Shown here piece after piece: positions 22,517 to 30,330 of a stretch of DNA of 34,295 nucleotides (the first letter of the stretch is position 1; each line of letters starts with the position of its first letter). Origin of the DNA: an uncultured Verrucomicrobiota bacterium (lineage in GTDB: Bacteria > Verrucomicrobiota > Verrucomicrobiia > Chthoniobacterales > JACTMZ01); assembly GCA_903953565.1 (NCBI GenBank), contig CAJBKE010000062.1:1-34295 (forward strand). The letters are read 5' to 3'. The notes below the pieces were generated by a model. The model had not been told where the DNA came from. It saw nothing but the letters and a program-made list of their open reading frames with translations, and made no database searches. Both the position numbers and the translations under genes were made by a program.

Positions 22517-23641
22517 TCAAAGCCGGGCCGCCGCCTGCTCCAAGGCGGCCAGCGCAGCCGGCAATTCGGCCCCCGTGTTCATGCGGCTGAAAGAGAAGCG
22601 CAGACTCGACCGCGCCTCCTCGTCCCCCACCCCCATGGCGCGCAAGACATGGGAGGCGTCGACCTCCCCGCTGGTGCAGGCAGAACCGATCGAGCAGGCC
22701 ACGCCCAAGCGGTCGAGGCCGGCGAGGAGCCCCTGCGCATCGCGGCCCGGCAGGGCAAAGTTCGTCGTGTTGGCCAGACGGTGCGCCGGATCACCGTGGA
22801 AACGCGCGTCCGGGAAACGCGAACGCACACCGGCTTCGAATTCATCGCGCAGCGCGGCAACCCGGGGCATTTCGACCGGCAAGGCCAGCATGGCCAACTC
22901 CGCAGCGACACCCAGCCCGACGATGCCGGGAACATTTTCTGTCCCGGCGCGCCGCCCCGATTCCTGGCCGCCTCCACGCAACAGCGGCGGAAGCCCGAGC
23001 CCGCTACGCACAAACAGGGCGCCCACGCCTTTCGGTCCGTGGAATTTGTGCGCCGCCAGCGAGAGGAGATGCACGGGAACACGCGCGAGATTGATCGGAA
23101 CCTTGCCGGCTGCTTGCACGGCATCGATGTGGAAAACAATGCGCCGCTCGTCAGCCAAGCGCGCCATTTCCTCCACGGGAAAAAGCACGCCGGTCTCGTT
23201 GTTAGCCCAGATCACGGAGACCAAAGCGGTATCGTCACGCAGGGCGGCGGCATATTGCGCCAGATCTGGTCGTCCGCCGCCATCGACGCGCAACCAGGTC
23301 ACCTCGAAGCCTTCGCGCTCAAGCTGCGCACACAGATTTTTCGTCGCGCTGTGCTCGATGGACGATGTGACGATGTGGCGTTTGTCCGGTTGCGCGGCCA
23401 AGGCGCCGCGAATCGCGGTGGTGATCGATTCGGTTCCGCCGCCGGTGAAGACCATCGAGTCGGCGGACGCACCAACCAACGCCGCCACCTGCGCGCGTGC
23501 TTTTTCCATCGCCTCGCGCGCCGCCCGTCCAGCGGCATGCGGACTCGATGGGTTGCCGAAACTCGCCCCGAGGAATGGCAACATCGCTTCCCGCACGCGC
23601 GGATCGATCGGCGTGGTCGCGTTGTTGTCGAGATAGATCAT
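22517..23641 (-). CDS. Cysteine desulfurase (NifS/IscS family)
   Basis: The 374-residue PLP enzyme releases sulfur from cysteine for Fe-S cluster or thio-cofactor assembly. Seen motifs are the N-terminal MIYLDNNATTPIDPRV, the SIEHSATKN block, the PLP lysine in SLAAHKFHGPKGVGALF (K199), the RAGTENVPGIVG segment and the active-site cysteine in GSACTSGEVDASHVL (C322). The short loop around C322 versus the full GSACTSG motif is typical of the NifS/IscS group. The start at 23641 gives the standard N-terminus; 15 further upstream codons are open but low in similarity. No scaffold (IscU/NifU) gene is adjacent. Confidence 0.93.
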   Translation of the reverse strand: MIYLDNNATTPIDPRVREAMLPFLGASFGNPSSPHAAGRAAREAMEKARAQVAALVGASADSMVFTGGGTESITTAIRGALAAQPDKRHIVTSSIEHSATKNLCAQLEREGFEVTWLRVDGGGRPDLAQYAAALRDDTALVSVIWANNETGVLFPVEEMARLADERRIVFHIDAVQAAGKVPINLARVPVHLLSLAAHKFHGPKGVGALFVRSGLGLPPLLRGGGQESGRRAGTENVPGIVGLGVAAELAMLALPVEMPRVAALRDEFEAGVRSRFPDARFHGDPAHRLANTTNFALPGRDAQGLLAGLDRLGVACSIGSACTSGEVDASHVLRAMGVGDEEARSSLRFSFSRMNTGAELPAALAALEQAAARL

Positions 23642-23647
23642 GGTGGA

Positions 23648-23750
23648 GTTGAGAGAGCCAAGTTGAGAGTTGAGGGAGAAAGACAACTTCTCTCAACACT
23701 CATTTGCCTTCGGCCGTCTGCGCTCCACTCCGGCTCTCATCCCTCAACTT
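23648..23750. repeat. Clustered GTTGAGRG motifs, both orientations
   Basis: The gap between the cysteine desulfurase and the glycosyltransferase holds several copies of GTTGAG(A/G)G and the inverse CTCTCAAC/CCCTCAAC, e.g. AGTTGAGAGTTGAGGGAG (23661-23678) and CTCTCATCCCTCAACTT (23734-23750). A similar cluster, CTCTCAACCCTCATCCCTCA, occurs at 29177-29200 between lptE and rsmI. The last motif encodes the C-terminus of the glycosyltransferase. Confidence 0.5.
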
Positions 23751-24465
23751 CTGTCGGCCTTTCATACCAAAAAGCGCAACGGTCGCGCCGTCCGAGATTC
23801 CCCGGCCACGCGCAGATGGCCACCTGCCTCAGGGTCTGCGCGAGGGTGAATTGCTCGACCTTGCGCGCGGAGGACGACACGGCATGGCCGAGCACGCGGA
23901 AATCGAGCCCGCGCTGCCGGCCCCAGCGCTTCAACGTGCGCGAAAATCCGATTTCCTCCCCGGCATAGACCGCCTCGTTGAATCCCCCTGTCTCCGCCCA
24001 TCCCTCGCGCAAAGCGAAAAAATACGATCCGGCGGCGAGTCGAAAATTTGCCGCGATCCAATTCCATCCGCGCACCGCACAGCGCGCAGCGCGGTCGAGG
24101 GGCGCACCTTCCAAGGCCACCTGCGCGCCGCCGCCGCAGACATCGCCGGAACCAAGCGCGGACAATGTTGCTCCGAGCACCTCTTCGCCCAGCATGGCAT
24201 CCGCATCGAGCCACACGAGCCAGGATCCGGACGAAGCGGCTGCCGCGGCATTGCGCGAACGCGCGATCTGACGATGCGGTTCGTGCACCACGCGCGCCCC
24301 CGCGGCAAGGGCAACTGCAGCAGTGCCATCGGTCGAATGATTGTCGCAGACGACAACTTCGTAGGCCGTCAATCCGCAGACACCAGCCGCCCGATGAATC
24401 GATTCGACCGCGCGACCGACGAGCAGCTCTTCATTGTAGGCCGGCACCAGAAAGCTCGTTTGCAC
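23737..24465 (-). CDS. Family 2 glycosyltransferase
   Basis: The 242-residue GT-A glycosyltransferase opens with TSFLVPAYNEELLVGRAVESIHRA, continues with EVVVCDNHSTDGTAAVALAAGARVVHE, and has the metal-binding DxD in WLVWLDADAMLGEE. The acceptor region includes AETGGFNEAVYAGEEIGFSRTLKRWG. It is soluble and without membrane helices. The donor sugar cannot be read from the sequence. GTG at 24465 is chosen because the family fold starts at the next residues and a GGGTGG element lies just upstream; an ATG at 24576 would add 37 Gly/Lys-rich residues and touch trkA. Transcription diverges from trkA. Confidence 0.8.
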   Translation of the reverse strand: MQTSFLVPAYNEELLVGRAVESIHRAAGVCGLTAYEVVVCDNHSTDGTAAVALAAGARVVHEPHRQIARSRNAAAAASSGSWLVWLDADAMLGEEVLGATLSALGSGDVCGGGAQVALEGAPLDRAARCAVRGWNWIAANFRLAAGSYFFALREGWAETGGFNEAVYAGEEIGFSRTLKRWGRQRGLDFRVLGHAVSSSARKVEQFTLAQTLRQVAICAWPGNLGRRDRCAFWYERPTEVEG

Positions 24466-24574
24466 CGAGCCACCCTGCCATGCCCTGGGCCCCTTGCAAA
24501 TCCCGCCGACAGAGACCGCTCCCGCTTTTTGCTTGCGCCCACCGCCCCCCCGACCCGCACCATAGGCCAGCTTC

Positions 24575-25924
24575 ATGAACATCATCATTGTTGGCGCCGG
24601 CGCCATCGGTCTCCACATGGCCCGCACGCTTTGCGACGAGGAGCATTCCATCTGCGTCATCGAGCAAGACGAAAAACTTGCGGCCGAACTCAACGAGCAA
24701 CTCGACAGCCGCGTATTGCACGGCAGCGGTGCCAGCGTCGAAATCCTCGAGGAAGCCGGCATTGCCAAGTGCGACGCGCTCTTCGCGCTGACCAGCCACG
24801 ACCACACCAACCTCGTCTGCAGTCTCATCGGCAAATCCCTCGGCGCACGCCGCAGCATCGCCCGCACCAGCCTCGCCATGCAGCGCGAGCAATGGCTCTA
24901 CGATTACGCGGGGCAATTCCGGGTCGATTACCTCTTCAGCCCGGCGCGCCTCGCCGCCGTGGAGCTGGCCAAATCCATCCGCAACCCCGACTGCCTCGTC
25001 GTCGAGGAAATCGCGCGCGGGCGGATCGAACTGCAGCAAATCCGTCTCGAACCCGGCAGCCCGGCTCTGGCCATTCCGCTGCGCGAACTCGGCCTCCCCG
25101 CCCGCGTGCGCATCGGCGCCATCCTCCGCCGCGGCAACCTCATCGTGCCGCATGCCAACGACGCCCTCGAGGCCGGCGACCTCGTCACGATCTACGGCCA
25201 CCCGCGGCGCCTCGCCGAGGGACTGCGCAAGCTTCACGTCTCGGAGAAGGACAATGGCAAACTCAACGTCGTCATCTTCGGCGGGGACGACTACGGATTC
25301 GCCCTCGCCCAGACGCTCGAAGGCGGGAGCTTCCACACGCGGATCATCGAAAAAGACCGCCGTCTTTGCGAACAACTCGGACGGCAATTGCAGCACTGCA
25401 CGATCATCAACGCCGATGCGACTTCCCTGCGCGAATTGAAAGAGGAACGCGTCGGGGACGCCGACTTTTTCGTGGCCGCGACGCACGATGACGAGGACAA
25501 CGTCATGGCCTGCCTGCAGGCGCGCGACCTCGGGGCCAAAGCCTGTCTCACGCTCATCCACCGGGCCGACTATGCCAGCGCCATCCAGCGATCCGGCGCG
25601 CAACTCGGCATTCTCGATGCGGTCAGCCCGCGCGTCGCCGTGGCCCGCGAGTTGTCGCGCTTCGTCACGGAAGAAGGTGCCACCGTTCTGCGCACGCTTC
25701 CGGGCGGCATCGAAATTCTTTCCTCGCCGGTGGCCGGAGACGCTGCGGCGGCCGGCCGGACAGTCGGCGAAGTCACTTGGCCGGCAGCCAGCGGACTCAT
25801 CGCCGTGCAACACGGCAACCAAGCCACCGTCCCCGCCGCCGATGACCGGATCGAGCCGGGCGATACCGTCGTGGCCATCGTCGCCCCCGAAGCGAAGAAG
25901 GACCTGCTCGCGCTTCTCGCCTGA
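24575..25924 (+). CDS. trkA: Trk potassium uptake protein TrkA (double RCK)
   Basis: The 449-residue cytoplasmic regulator of Trk K+ uptake has two RCK_N/RCK_C units. The first Rossmann motif GAGAIGLHMARTL with an acidic end of strand 2 (VIEQDE) suits NAD(H) binding. The second unit (from about residue 229, KLNVVIFGGDDYGFALAQTL) has GGDDYG, where the middle Gly of GxGxxG is Asp, so its nucleotide binding may be weakened. Each unit ends with a TrkA_C domain (about 140-220 and 368-449). trkH follows after 5 nt in the same direction, forming a complete uptake system. Confidence 0.93.
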   Translation: MNIIIVGAGAIGLHMARTLCDEEHSICVIEQDEKLAAELNEQLDSRVLHGSGASVEILEEAGIAKCDALFALTSHDHTNLVCSLIGKSLGARRSIARTSLAMQREQWLYDYAGQFRVDYLFSPARLAAVELAKSIRNPDCLVVEEIARGRIELQQIRLEPGSPALAIPLRELGLPARVRIGAILRRGNLIVPHANDALEAGDLVTIYGHPRRLAEGLRKLHVSEKDNGKLNVVIFGGDDYGFALAQTLEGGSFHTRIIEKDRRLCEQLGRQLQHCTIINADATSLRELKEERVGDADFFVAATHDDEDNVMACLQARDLGAKACLTLIHRADYASAIQRSGAQLGILDAVSPRVAVARELSRFVTEEGATVLRTLPGGIEILSSPVAGDAAAAGRTVGEVTWPAASGLIAVQHGNQATVPAADDRIEPGDTVVAIVAPEAKKDLLALLA

Positions 25925-25929
25925 CCGGC

Positions 25930-27396
25930 ATGGACTACCGGCAACTTTCCCGCGCGCTCGGCTTGCTCTTGCTGCTCATGGCGGCATCGATGGTCGCTTG
26001 CTTGGCTTATGCCGTTTATGACAATGAACCGCACTACGCCGCCGACCGCGCGCTGGGACTCTCCGCCTTGATTACTGCGTGCGCGGGTGGCTTGCTCGCG
26101 CTCCTCGGGCGCGGGGGAAGCAAGGAGATCCTGCGCCGCGAGGCCATCGCCATTGTCGGTCTGGGTTGGACGGTCAGCACGCTGTTCGGTGCCCTGCCCT
26201 ACTATTTCGCCTCGCCGTCGCTGGAGCCGGCCGCGGCGATTTTCGAATCCGCCTCGGGATTCACCACCACGGGAGCAAGTGCCATCAAGGACGTGGAAAT
26301 CATTCCCCGTGGCATCCTGCTCTGGCGCGCCACCACGCAGTGGCTCGGCGGCATGGGTATCCTCGTGCTCTTCGTCGCGGTGCTCTCCATGGCGGGTGCG
26401 GGCTCGAAGTCGCTCTTTCGCCGCGAATCGAGCGCGAAGTTCAGCGAGGGCTTCAGCTCGAGCATGCGGGATACGGCCATCCGCCTGTGGCAGATCTATC
26501 TCGGACTCTCCGTTGCCTGCTTCGCCGGCCTCGTCGTGCTCGGCATGCCGGTGTTCGATGCTGTGTGCCACACCTTCGCCACCATTTCAACCGGCGGTTT
26601 CAGCACGAAAAACACCAGCATCGCCTACTACCAGAGCGCGGCCATCGAGTGGTGGATCATTCTTTTCATGCTGCTCGGCGCCATCAGTTTCATGCTCTAC
26701 GCCTGGCTGATCGCCAGACGCTGGAGCAAATGGAATCAGGACGAGGAAACGCGGTTTTACCTCGGATTCCTGGCGGTCGTGTCCGTTTCCGTGACCGCCA
26801 GCCTCATGTATCACGCGCAAGCATCCGACTTCGCCACCGCGCTGCGCAACGCCGTTTTCCAGGTTGTCTCGATCAGTTCGACGACGGGGTTTGTCACGGC
26901 CGACTATGACAAATGGTCGGATTTCGCGCGCATTCTCATCGTGGCGGTGATGTTTGTCGGCGGTTGCGCCGGATCGACGGCCGGCGGCGTCAAAGTCAGC
27001 CGGTTGATGGTGTTTTTCAAAAACTTCCGGCGCCAGTTGATCCACACCTTCCGCCCCGGCCAGATCATTCCCGTGCGCATCAATGGCGTCCCGCTGAGCG
27101 ATTCCTACCTCGCCGAAGTCGGGCTTTTCCTCGCGCTCGTCGGATTCATCGTGGCGCTGGGCTCGCTGGCCATGGCTGCGCTCGAACCCGGCTTCGACTT
27201 GATCAGCAGCTTCGGCGCGGTCATTGCCACGCTGTTCAATACCGGCCCCGGGCTCGGAGCCGTCGGTCCGTCCCTCACCTTCGCCGACTTGGGTGCGCCC
27301 GCCCACCTGCTTCTCTCCCTCCTCATGATCATGGGGCGTCTGGAGATCCTCGCTGTGCTGGCCCTCTTTGTGCCGCAACTCTGGCGCAAATACTGA
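25930..27396 (+). CDS. trkH: Trk potassium uptake transmembrane protein TrkH
   Basis: The 488-residue polytopic membrane protein has the four pore-loop modules of the TrkH/KtrB superfamily. Visible filter segments are ASGFTTTGAS, TISTGGFSTKNTS, SSTTGFVTADYDKW and the last, FNTGPGLGAVGP. The intramembrane loop after the third module is GGCAGSTAGGVKVSR. It imports K+ driven by the membrane potential and is gated by TrkA, encoded directly upstream. The frame begins 5 nt after trkA. Confidence 0.95.
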   Translation: MDYRQLSRALGLLLLLMAASMVACLAYAVYDNEPHYAADRALGLSALITACAGGLLALLGRGGSKEILRREAIAIVGLGWTVSTLFGALPYYFASPSLEPAAAIFESASGFTTTGASAIKDVEIIPRGILLWRATTQWLGGMGILVLFVAVLSMAGAGSKSLFRRESSAKFSEGFSSSMRDTAIRLWQIYLGLSVACFAGLVVLGMPVFDAVCHTFATISTGGFSTKNTSIAYYQSAAIEWWIILFMLLGAISFMLYAWLIARRWSKWNQDEETRFYLGFLAVVSVSVTASLMYHAQASDFATALRNAVFQVVSISSTTGFVTADYDKWSDFARILIVAVMFVGGCAGSTAGGVKVSRLMVFFKNFRRQLIHTFRPGQIIPVRINGVPLSDSYLAEVGLFLALVGFIVALGSLAMAALEPGFDLISSFGAVIATLFNTGPGLGAVGPSLTFADLGAPAHLLLSLLMIMGRLEILAVLALFVPQLWRKY

Positions 27397-27418
27397 GGCA
27401 AACCCCGCGCTTCACGGC

Positions 27419-27447
27419 TTGACGCCCTGCGGCGCGGTTCCTACGTT
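27419..27447 (+). promoter_or_regulatory. Candidate promoter of bamD-lptE
   Basis: TTGACG (27419-27424) and TACGTT (27442-27447) are separated by exactly 17 nt. The -10 ends 10 nt before the bamD ATG, so the leader would be only a few nucleotides. This is similar in layout to the candidates at 8206 and 29925. Confidence 0.4.
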
Positions 27448-27457
27448 CGACCGACCA

Positions 27458-28654
27458 ATGTTTCGTCTCCGTTTCACCGGCGGGCTCATCGCCGTCATGC
27501 TCGCTGCCTGTCCCGCCTTCGGAAGTCTTCGCGCCCAGGAACCGGCCACGGTCGGCGACTACAATGACGAGGCCGCCGGCTATTTCCAGCAGGCCCAGGA
27601 CTGGGAAGCCCAAGGAAACATCAAGCGGGCCATCACCAGCTACCGCACGCTCGTCCGCGAATACCCGCTGGCCCGATCCGCCTCGGCCGCCCAATTCCGC
27701 CTCGGGGAACTTTACGATTCGCTCGGCAACTCGAAGCGCGCTTTCGATTCCTACCAGAAGCTGCTCGAGAACTACCCGCAGTCGCGCGAGTTCGACCGCT
27801 CCGTCGATGCGCAGGTGGCCATCGCCGATGCACTGATGGATCGCAGCCGCTACGACCAAGCGGCCGAAATGTATACCTCGATCCTCGCCTCGGCTCCTTA
27901 CGCCAGATTCGCGCCGTCCGTGCAGTTCAAGCTCGGCCAAGCTTACGAGAACAAGAAGGAATACGAAAAAGCCATCACCGCCTACCAAACCATCCTCGAT
28001 CGCTACCCCGACAGCAGCATGGCCGGCGACGCACTTTACCAGATCGGTTATGTGCAGTTCACCGAGGCGGAAGGACGCTCGATGGATTTGTCCGCCGCGA
28101 TCGACGCGAAGAACACGTTCGAGGAATTCCTCTTCGCCTTCCCCAAAAGCGAGAAAGCAGCCCAAGCCCGCGAAAATCTCGACATCATGAGCGGCCGCGA
28201 GGCTTTCGATCTTCTTACCATCGCCAAATTCTACGACCGCAGCAACGACTACCGCGCCGCCGTGGTCTACTACAGCGACGTCGTGCGGCGCCAACCCGGC
28301 ACTCCGGATGCCGACCTTGCCAGCGCCCGCATCGAGGAAATCCGTTCCACGGTGGGCGAAGACGAATTGCGGGCGGGCTCAGATCAGGCCGAGACCGGCG
28401 TGCGTGCCGCCATGCGGCGCCGCCTGCAGAACCAAGTCCAGACCTCCTCGCTCAGCAATTACGCCGGACCCCCTGTCTCCACCCTGCGCCCGCCCGAAGA
28501 ATTGCCCGCACCGCGTCCGCAACTACGCACGTCCTCCAGTGACGTCCGTCCGCAAGGCGGCGGCAGCCGTGGCGGCGGCGCGGCACCTGCACCCGCGGAT
28601 CTCCCGGCACCCGATCTCCCGCCAGTCGAACCCGACTTGCCGTCCTTCGAATGA
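27458..28654 (+). CDS. bamD: BamD-like outer-membrane assembly lipoprotein
   Basis: The 398-residue TPR protein has a signal peptide ending in a lipobox (VMLAAC, Cys at about residue 18), which predicts lipidation. TPR-like helices run from about residue 35 to 300 with outer-membrane-lipoprotein features such as AITSYRTLVREYPLARSASAAQFRLGELYDSLGNSKRAFDSYQKLLENYP and EKAITAYQTILDRYPDSSMAGDALYQIGYVQF. BamD is part of the Bam machinery that folds outer-membrane beta-barrels. The C-terminal 90 residues are Pro/Gly-rich and probably disordered, an addition to the core of about 245 residues. The stop overlaps the lptE start as ATGA. The start follows a candidate promoter. Confidence 0.82.
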   Translation: MFRLRFTGGLIAVMLAACPAFGSLRAQEPATVGDYNDEAAGYFQQAQDWEAQGNIKRAITSYRTLVREYPLARSASAAQFRLGELYDSLGNSKRAFDSYQKLLENYPQSREFDRSVDAQVAIADALMDRSRYDQAAEMYTSILASAPYARFAPSVQFKLGQAYENKKEYEKAITAYQTILDRYPDSSMAGDALYQIGYVQFTEAEGRSMDLSAAIDAKNTFEEFLFAFPKSEKAAQARENLDIMSGREAFDLLTIAKFYDRSNDYRAAVVYYSDVVRRQPGTPDADLASARIEEIRSTVGEDELRAGSDQAETGVRAAMRRRLQNQVQTSSLSNYAGPPVSTLRPPEELPAPRPQLRTSSSDVRPQGGGSRGGGAAPAPADLPAPDLPPVEPDLPSFE

Positions 28655-29154
28655 TCCTCCGCGGTCTGCTCACGGCGCTCTGTGCCGCGTTGCTCACAGG
28701 TTGCTACACGCTGGGAGATGCGCGGCCCGCGATGATGCGCGGCATCACGACGCTGGCTGTGCCGGTTTCGAAAAACAAAACCCTCGAGCCGAATGTCGAA
28801 GCGTTGCTGGCCGACACAATCACCAAAGCTCTCCAGACCGACGGCACCTACACCATCGCTTACAGCGACCGGGCCGATGCGGTTCTCGACACCACGCTCA
28901 TCTCGGTGCGGCGCGCGCCGGCCCGCTCGCTGCGCGGCAACGTGGTCGCCACCAGCGAATTCGTCCTCCTCTCCACGGTGAACTATAAAGTCACCGACCA
29001 GCACGACGGACGCGAACTCATGTCGGGCGATGTCACGGGACAGACCAGTTTCTTCGTCACCGCCGACCTGCAGACCGACGAGGCCCAAGCCCTGCCGCTC
29101 GCTTTCACCGACACGGCGAACAAACTGGCCAGCCGCCTCGGCGAGGGTTTCTGA
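28651..29154 (+). CDS. lptE: LptE-like LPS assembly lipoprotein
   Basis: The 167-residue lipoprotein has a short signal with lipobox ALLTGC (Cys at residue 18). The following GDARPAMMRGITTLAVPVSKNKTLEPNVEALLADTITKALQTDGTY matches the LptE pattern, in which the protein plugs the LptD barrel and helps insert lipopolysaccharide into the outer membrane. The central beta-rich part DAVLDTTLISVRRAPARSLRGNVVATSEFVLLSTVNYKVTD also fits. Translation is coupled to bamD by ATGA overlap. LptD is not in the window. Confidence 0.8.
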   Translation: MILRGLLTALCAALLTGCYTLGDARPAMMRGITTLAVPVSKNKTLEPNVEALLADTITKALQTDGTYTIAYSDRADAVLDTTLISVRRAPARSLRGNVVATSEFVLLSTVNYKVTDQHDGRELMSGDVTGQTSFFVTADLQTDEAQALPLAFTDTANKLASRLGEGF

Positions 29155-29226
29155 GCGCGAGATGAGCCTCCTCTTCTCTCAACCCTCATCCCTCAACCCG
29201 CAACTGCCCCGCAGGGGCTTCTGACC

Positions 29227-29895
29227 TTGTTCACGCTCGTCCCCAGCCCGATCGGGAACCTGGAGGATATCACTCTGCGCGGGTTGCGCACGCTGCGTGA
29301 GGCGGACGTGGTTGCCGCGGAAGACACGCGTCACGCCTCGATCCTGCTCAAACACCACGGCATCTCCCGTCCGCTCCTCAGCCTGCACGAGCACAACGAA
29401 GCGCAGCGGGCGGAGGAAATCGCCAAACGCCTCGCCGCGGGAGAAAACATCGCCATGCTCACCGATGCGGGCACGCCGGGTATTTCCGATCCCGGATTCC
29501 GCGTGGTGCGCGAATGCATCGCGCGCGGACTCGAGTTCACCGTGCTGCCCGGCGCGACATCGATCTTGCCCGCATTGGTCGGCTCGGGTTTGCCCTTGCA
29601 CGAGTTTTATTTCGGCGGATTTCTTCCGGTGAAATCCGGACGGCGAAAAACCCTGATCGAAGCCGCCTTGGCGCGCGGTGAGACCACCATCTTCTTCGAA
29701 TCACCCCACCGCATCGGCAAATCCCTCGCCGTGCTGGCCGAACTCGCGCCCGACCGCAGCGTCTGCGTAGCCCGCGAGCTGAGCAAAAAATTCGAGGAAT
29801 ACTGGCGCGGCACCGCCGCCGAACTTTCCGCTCGCGCCGAAAAACAGCCGCCCCGCGGCGAAATCTGCCTCCTCATCGCCGGCCACCAAAGATAG
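29227..29895 (+). CDS. rsmI: 16S rRNA (cytidine(1402)-2'-O)-methyltransferase
   Basis: RsmI methylates C1402 in the decoding centre of 16S rRNA. The 222-residue protein has the tetrapyrrole-methylase-like fold with VPSPIGNLEDITLRGLRTLREADVVAAEDTRHASILLKHHGI, LTDAGTPGISDPGFRVV, PGATSILPALVGSGLP, FFESPHRIGKSL and VARELSKKFEEYWRGT. It begins with TTG, with AGGGG about 9 nt upstream. It is shorter than the E. coli protein (about 286 residues) because the C-terminal helical domain is missing, which is common in some phyla. Confidence 0.93.
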   Translation: MFTLVPSPIGNLEDITLRGLRTLREADVVAAEDTRHASILLKHHGISRPLLSLHEHNEAQRAEEIAKRLAAGENIAMLTDAGTPGISDPGFRVVRECIARGLEFTVLPGATSILPALVGSGLPLHEFYFGGFLPVKSGRRKTLIEAALARGETTIFFESPHRIGKSLAVLAELAPDRSVCVARELSKKFEEYWRGTAAELSARAEKQPPRGEICLLIAGHQR

Positions 29896-29924
29896 GGCGC
29901 GGCGTCCACGACGCGCCGCCGATC

Positions 29925-29952
29925 TTGCCATTTTAGCTATTTTAGCTATTTT
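29925..29952 (+). promoter_or_regulatory. Candidate promoter/operator of the Phd-zeta operon, with 9-bp repeats
   Basis: TTGCCA (29925-29930) and TATTTT (29947-29952) are spaced by 16 nt, and the -10 ends 6 nt before the antitoxin ATG. From 29930 to 29952 the 9-mer ATTTTAGCT is repeated about 2.5 times, filling the spacer. Autoregulated antitoxins often bind short repeats over their own promoter, so this is a reasonable operator. Confidence 0.45.
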
Positions 29953-29958
29953 GGACGG

Positions 29959-30330
29959 ATGAGCACCTCTTACCAAAACCCGACCTCTCCCGCCCCGCGC
30001 GTGGCCGAGATGCCAACCATCACGGCCACCGAACTCAAAAATACCACCGCCGACGTCTTCGAGCAGGTCGCCGCCCGCCGCGCCGTGGCCATCACCCGCC
30101 ACGACAAACCGCGCGCCGTCTTACTCTCCGTCGAGCAATACGAGGCACTGACCGGACAACAAAACCCCGACTGGCTCGAGAAACTGCACGAGGAATACCG
30201 CGAAATGCTCGACCGCATGCAGGGACCGGAACAACGCGCCGCGGCCGAGAAGCTCTTCAAAGCCACGCCCGAGGAACTTGGTGAAGCCGCCCTTTGGGCC
30301 GCGCAGCAGAAAGCCAAAAACAAAGCGTGA
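29959..30330 (+). CDS. Phd/YefM-family antitoxin
   Basis: The 123-residue protein has the Phd/YefM N-terminal DNA-binding fold: PTITATELKNTTADVFEQVAARRAVAITRHDKPRAVLLSVEQYEAL (about residues 19-64). A longer than usual helical C-terminal tail (NPDWLEKLHEEYREMLDRMQ and on to KAKNKA) would wrap the toxin. The stop overlaps the start of the zeta-like gene as GTGA, the classic arrangement of a toxin-antitoxin operon. A 9-bp tandem repeat lies over its promoter. Phd/YefM proteins usually pair with Doc or RelE-type toxins, so the neighbour is unusual. Confidence 0.85.
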   Translation: MSTSYQNPTSPAPRVAEMPTITATELKNTTADVFEQVAARRAVAITRHDKPRAVLLSVEQYEALTGQQNPDWLEKLHEEYREMLDRMQGPEQRAAAEKLFKATPEELGEAALWAAQQKAKNKA

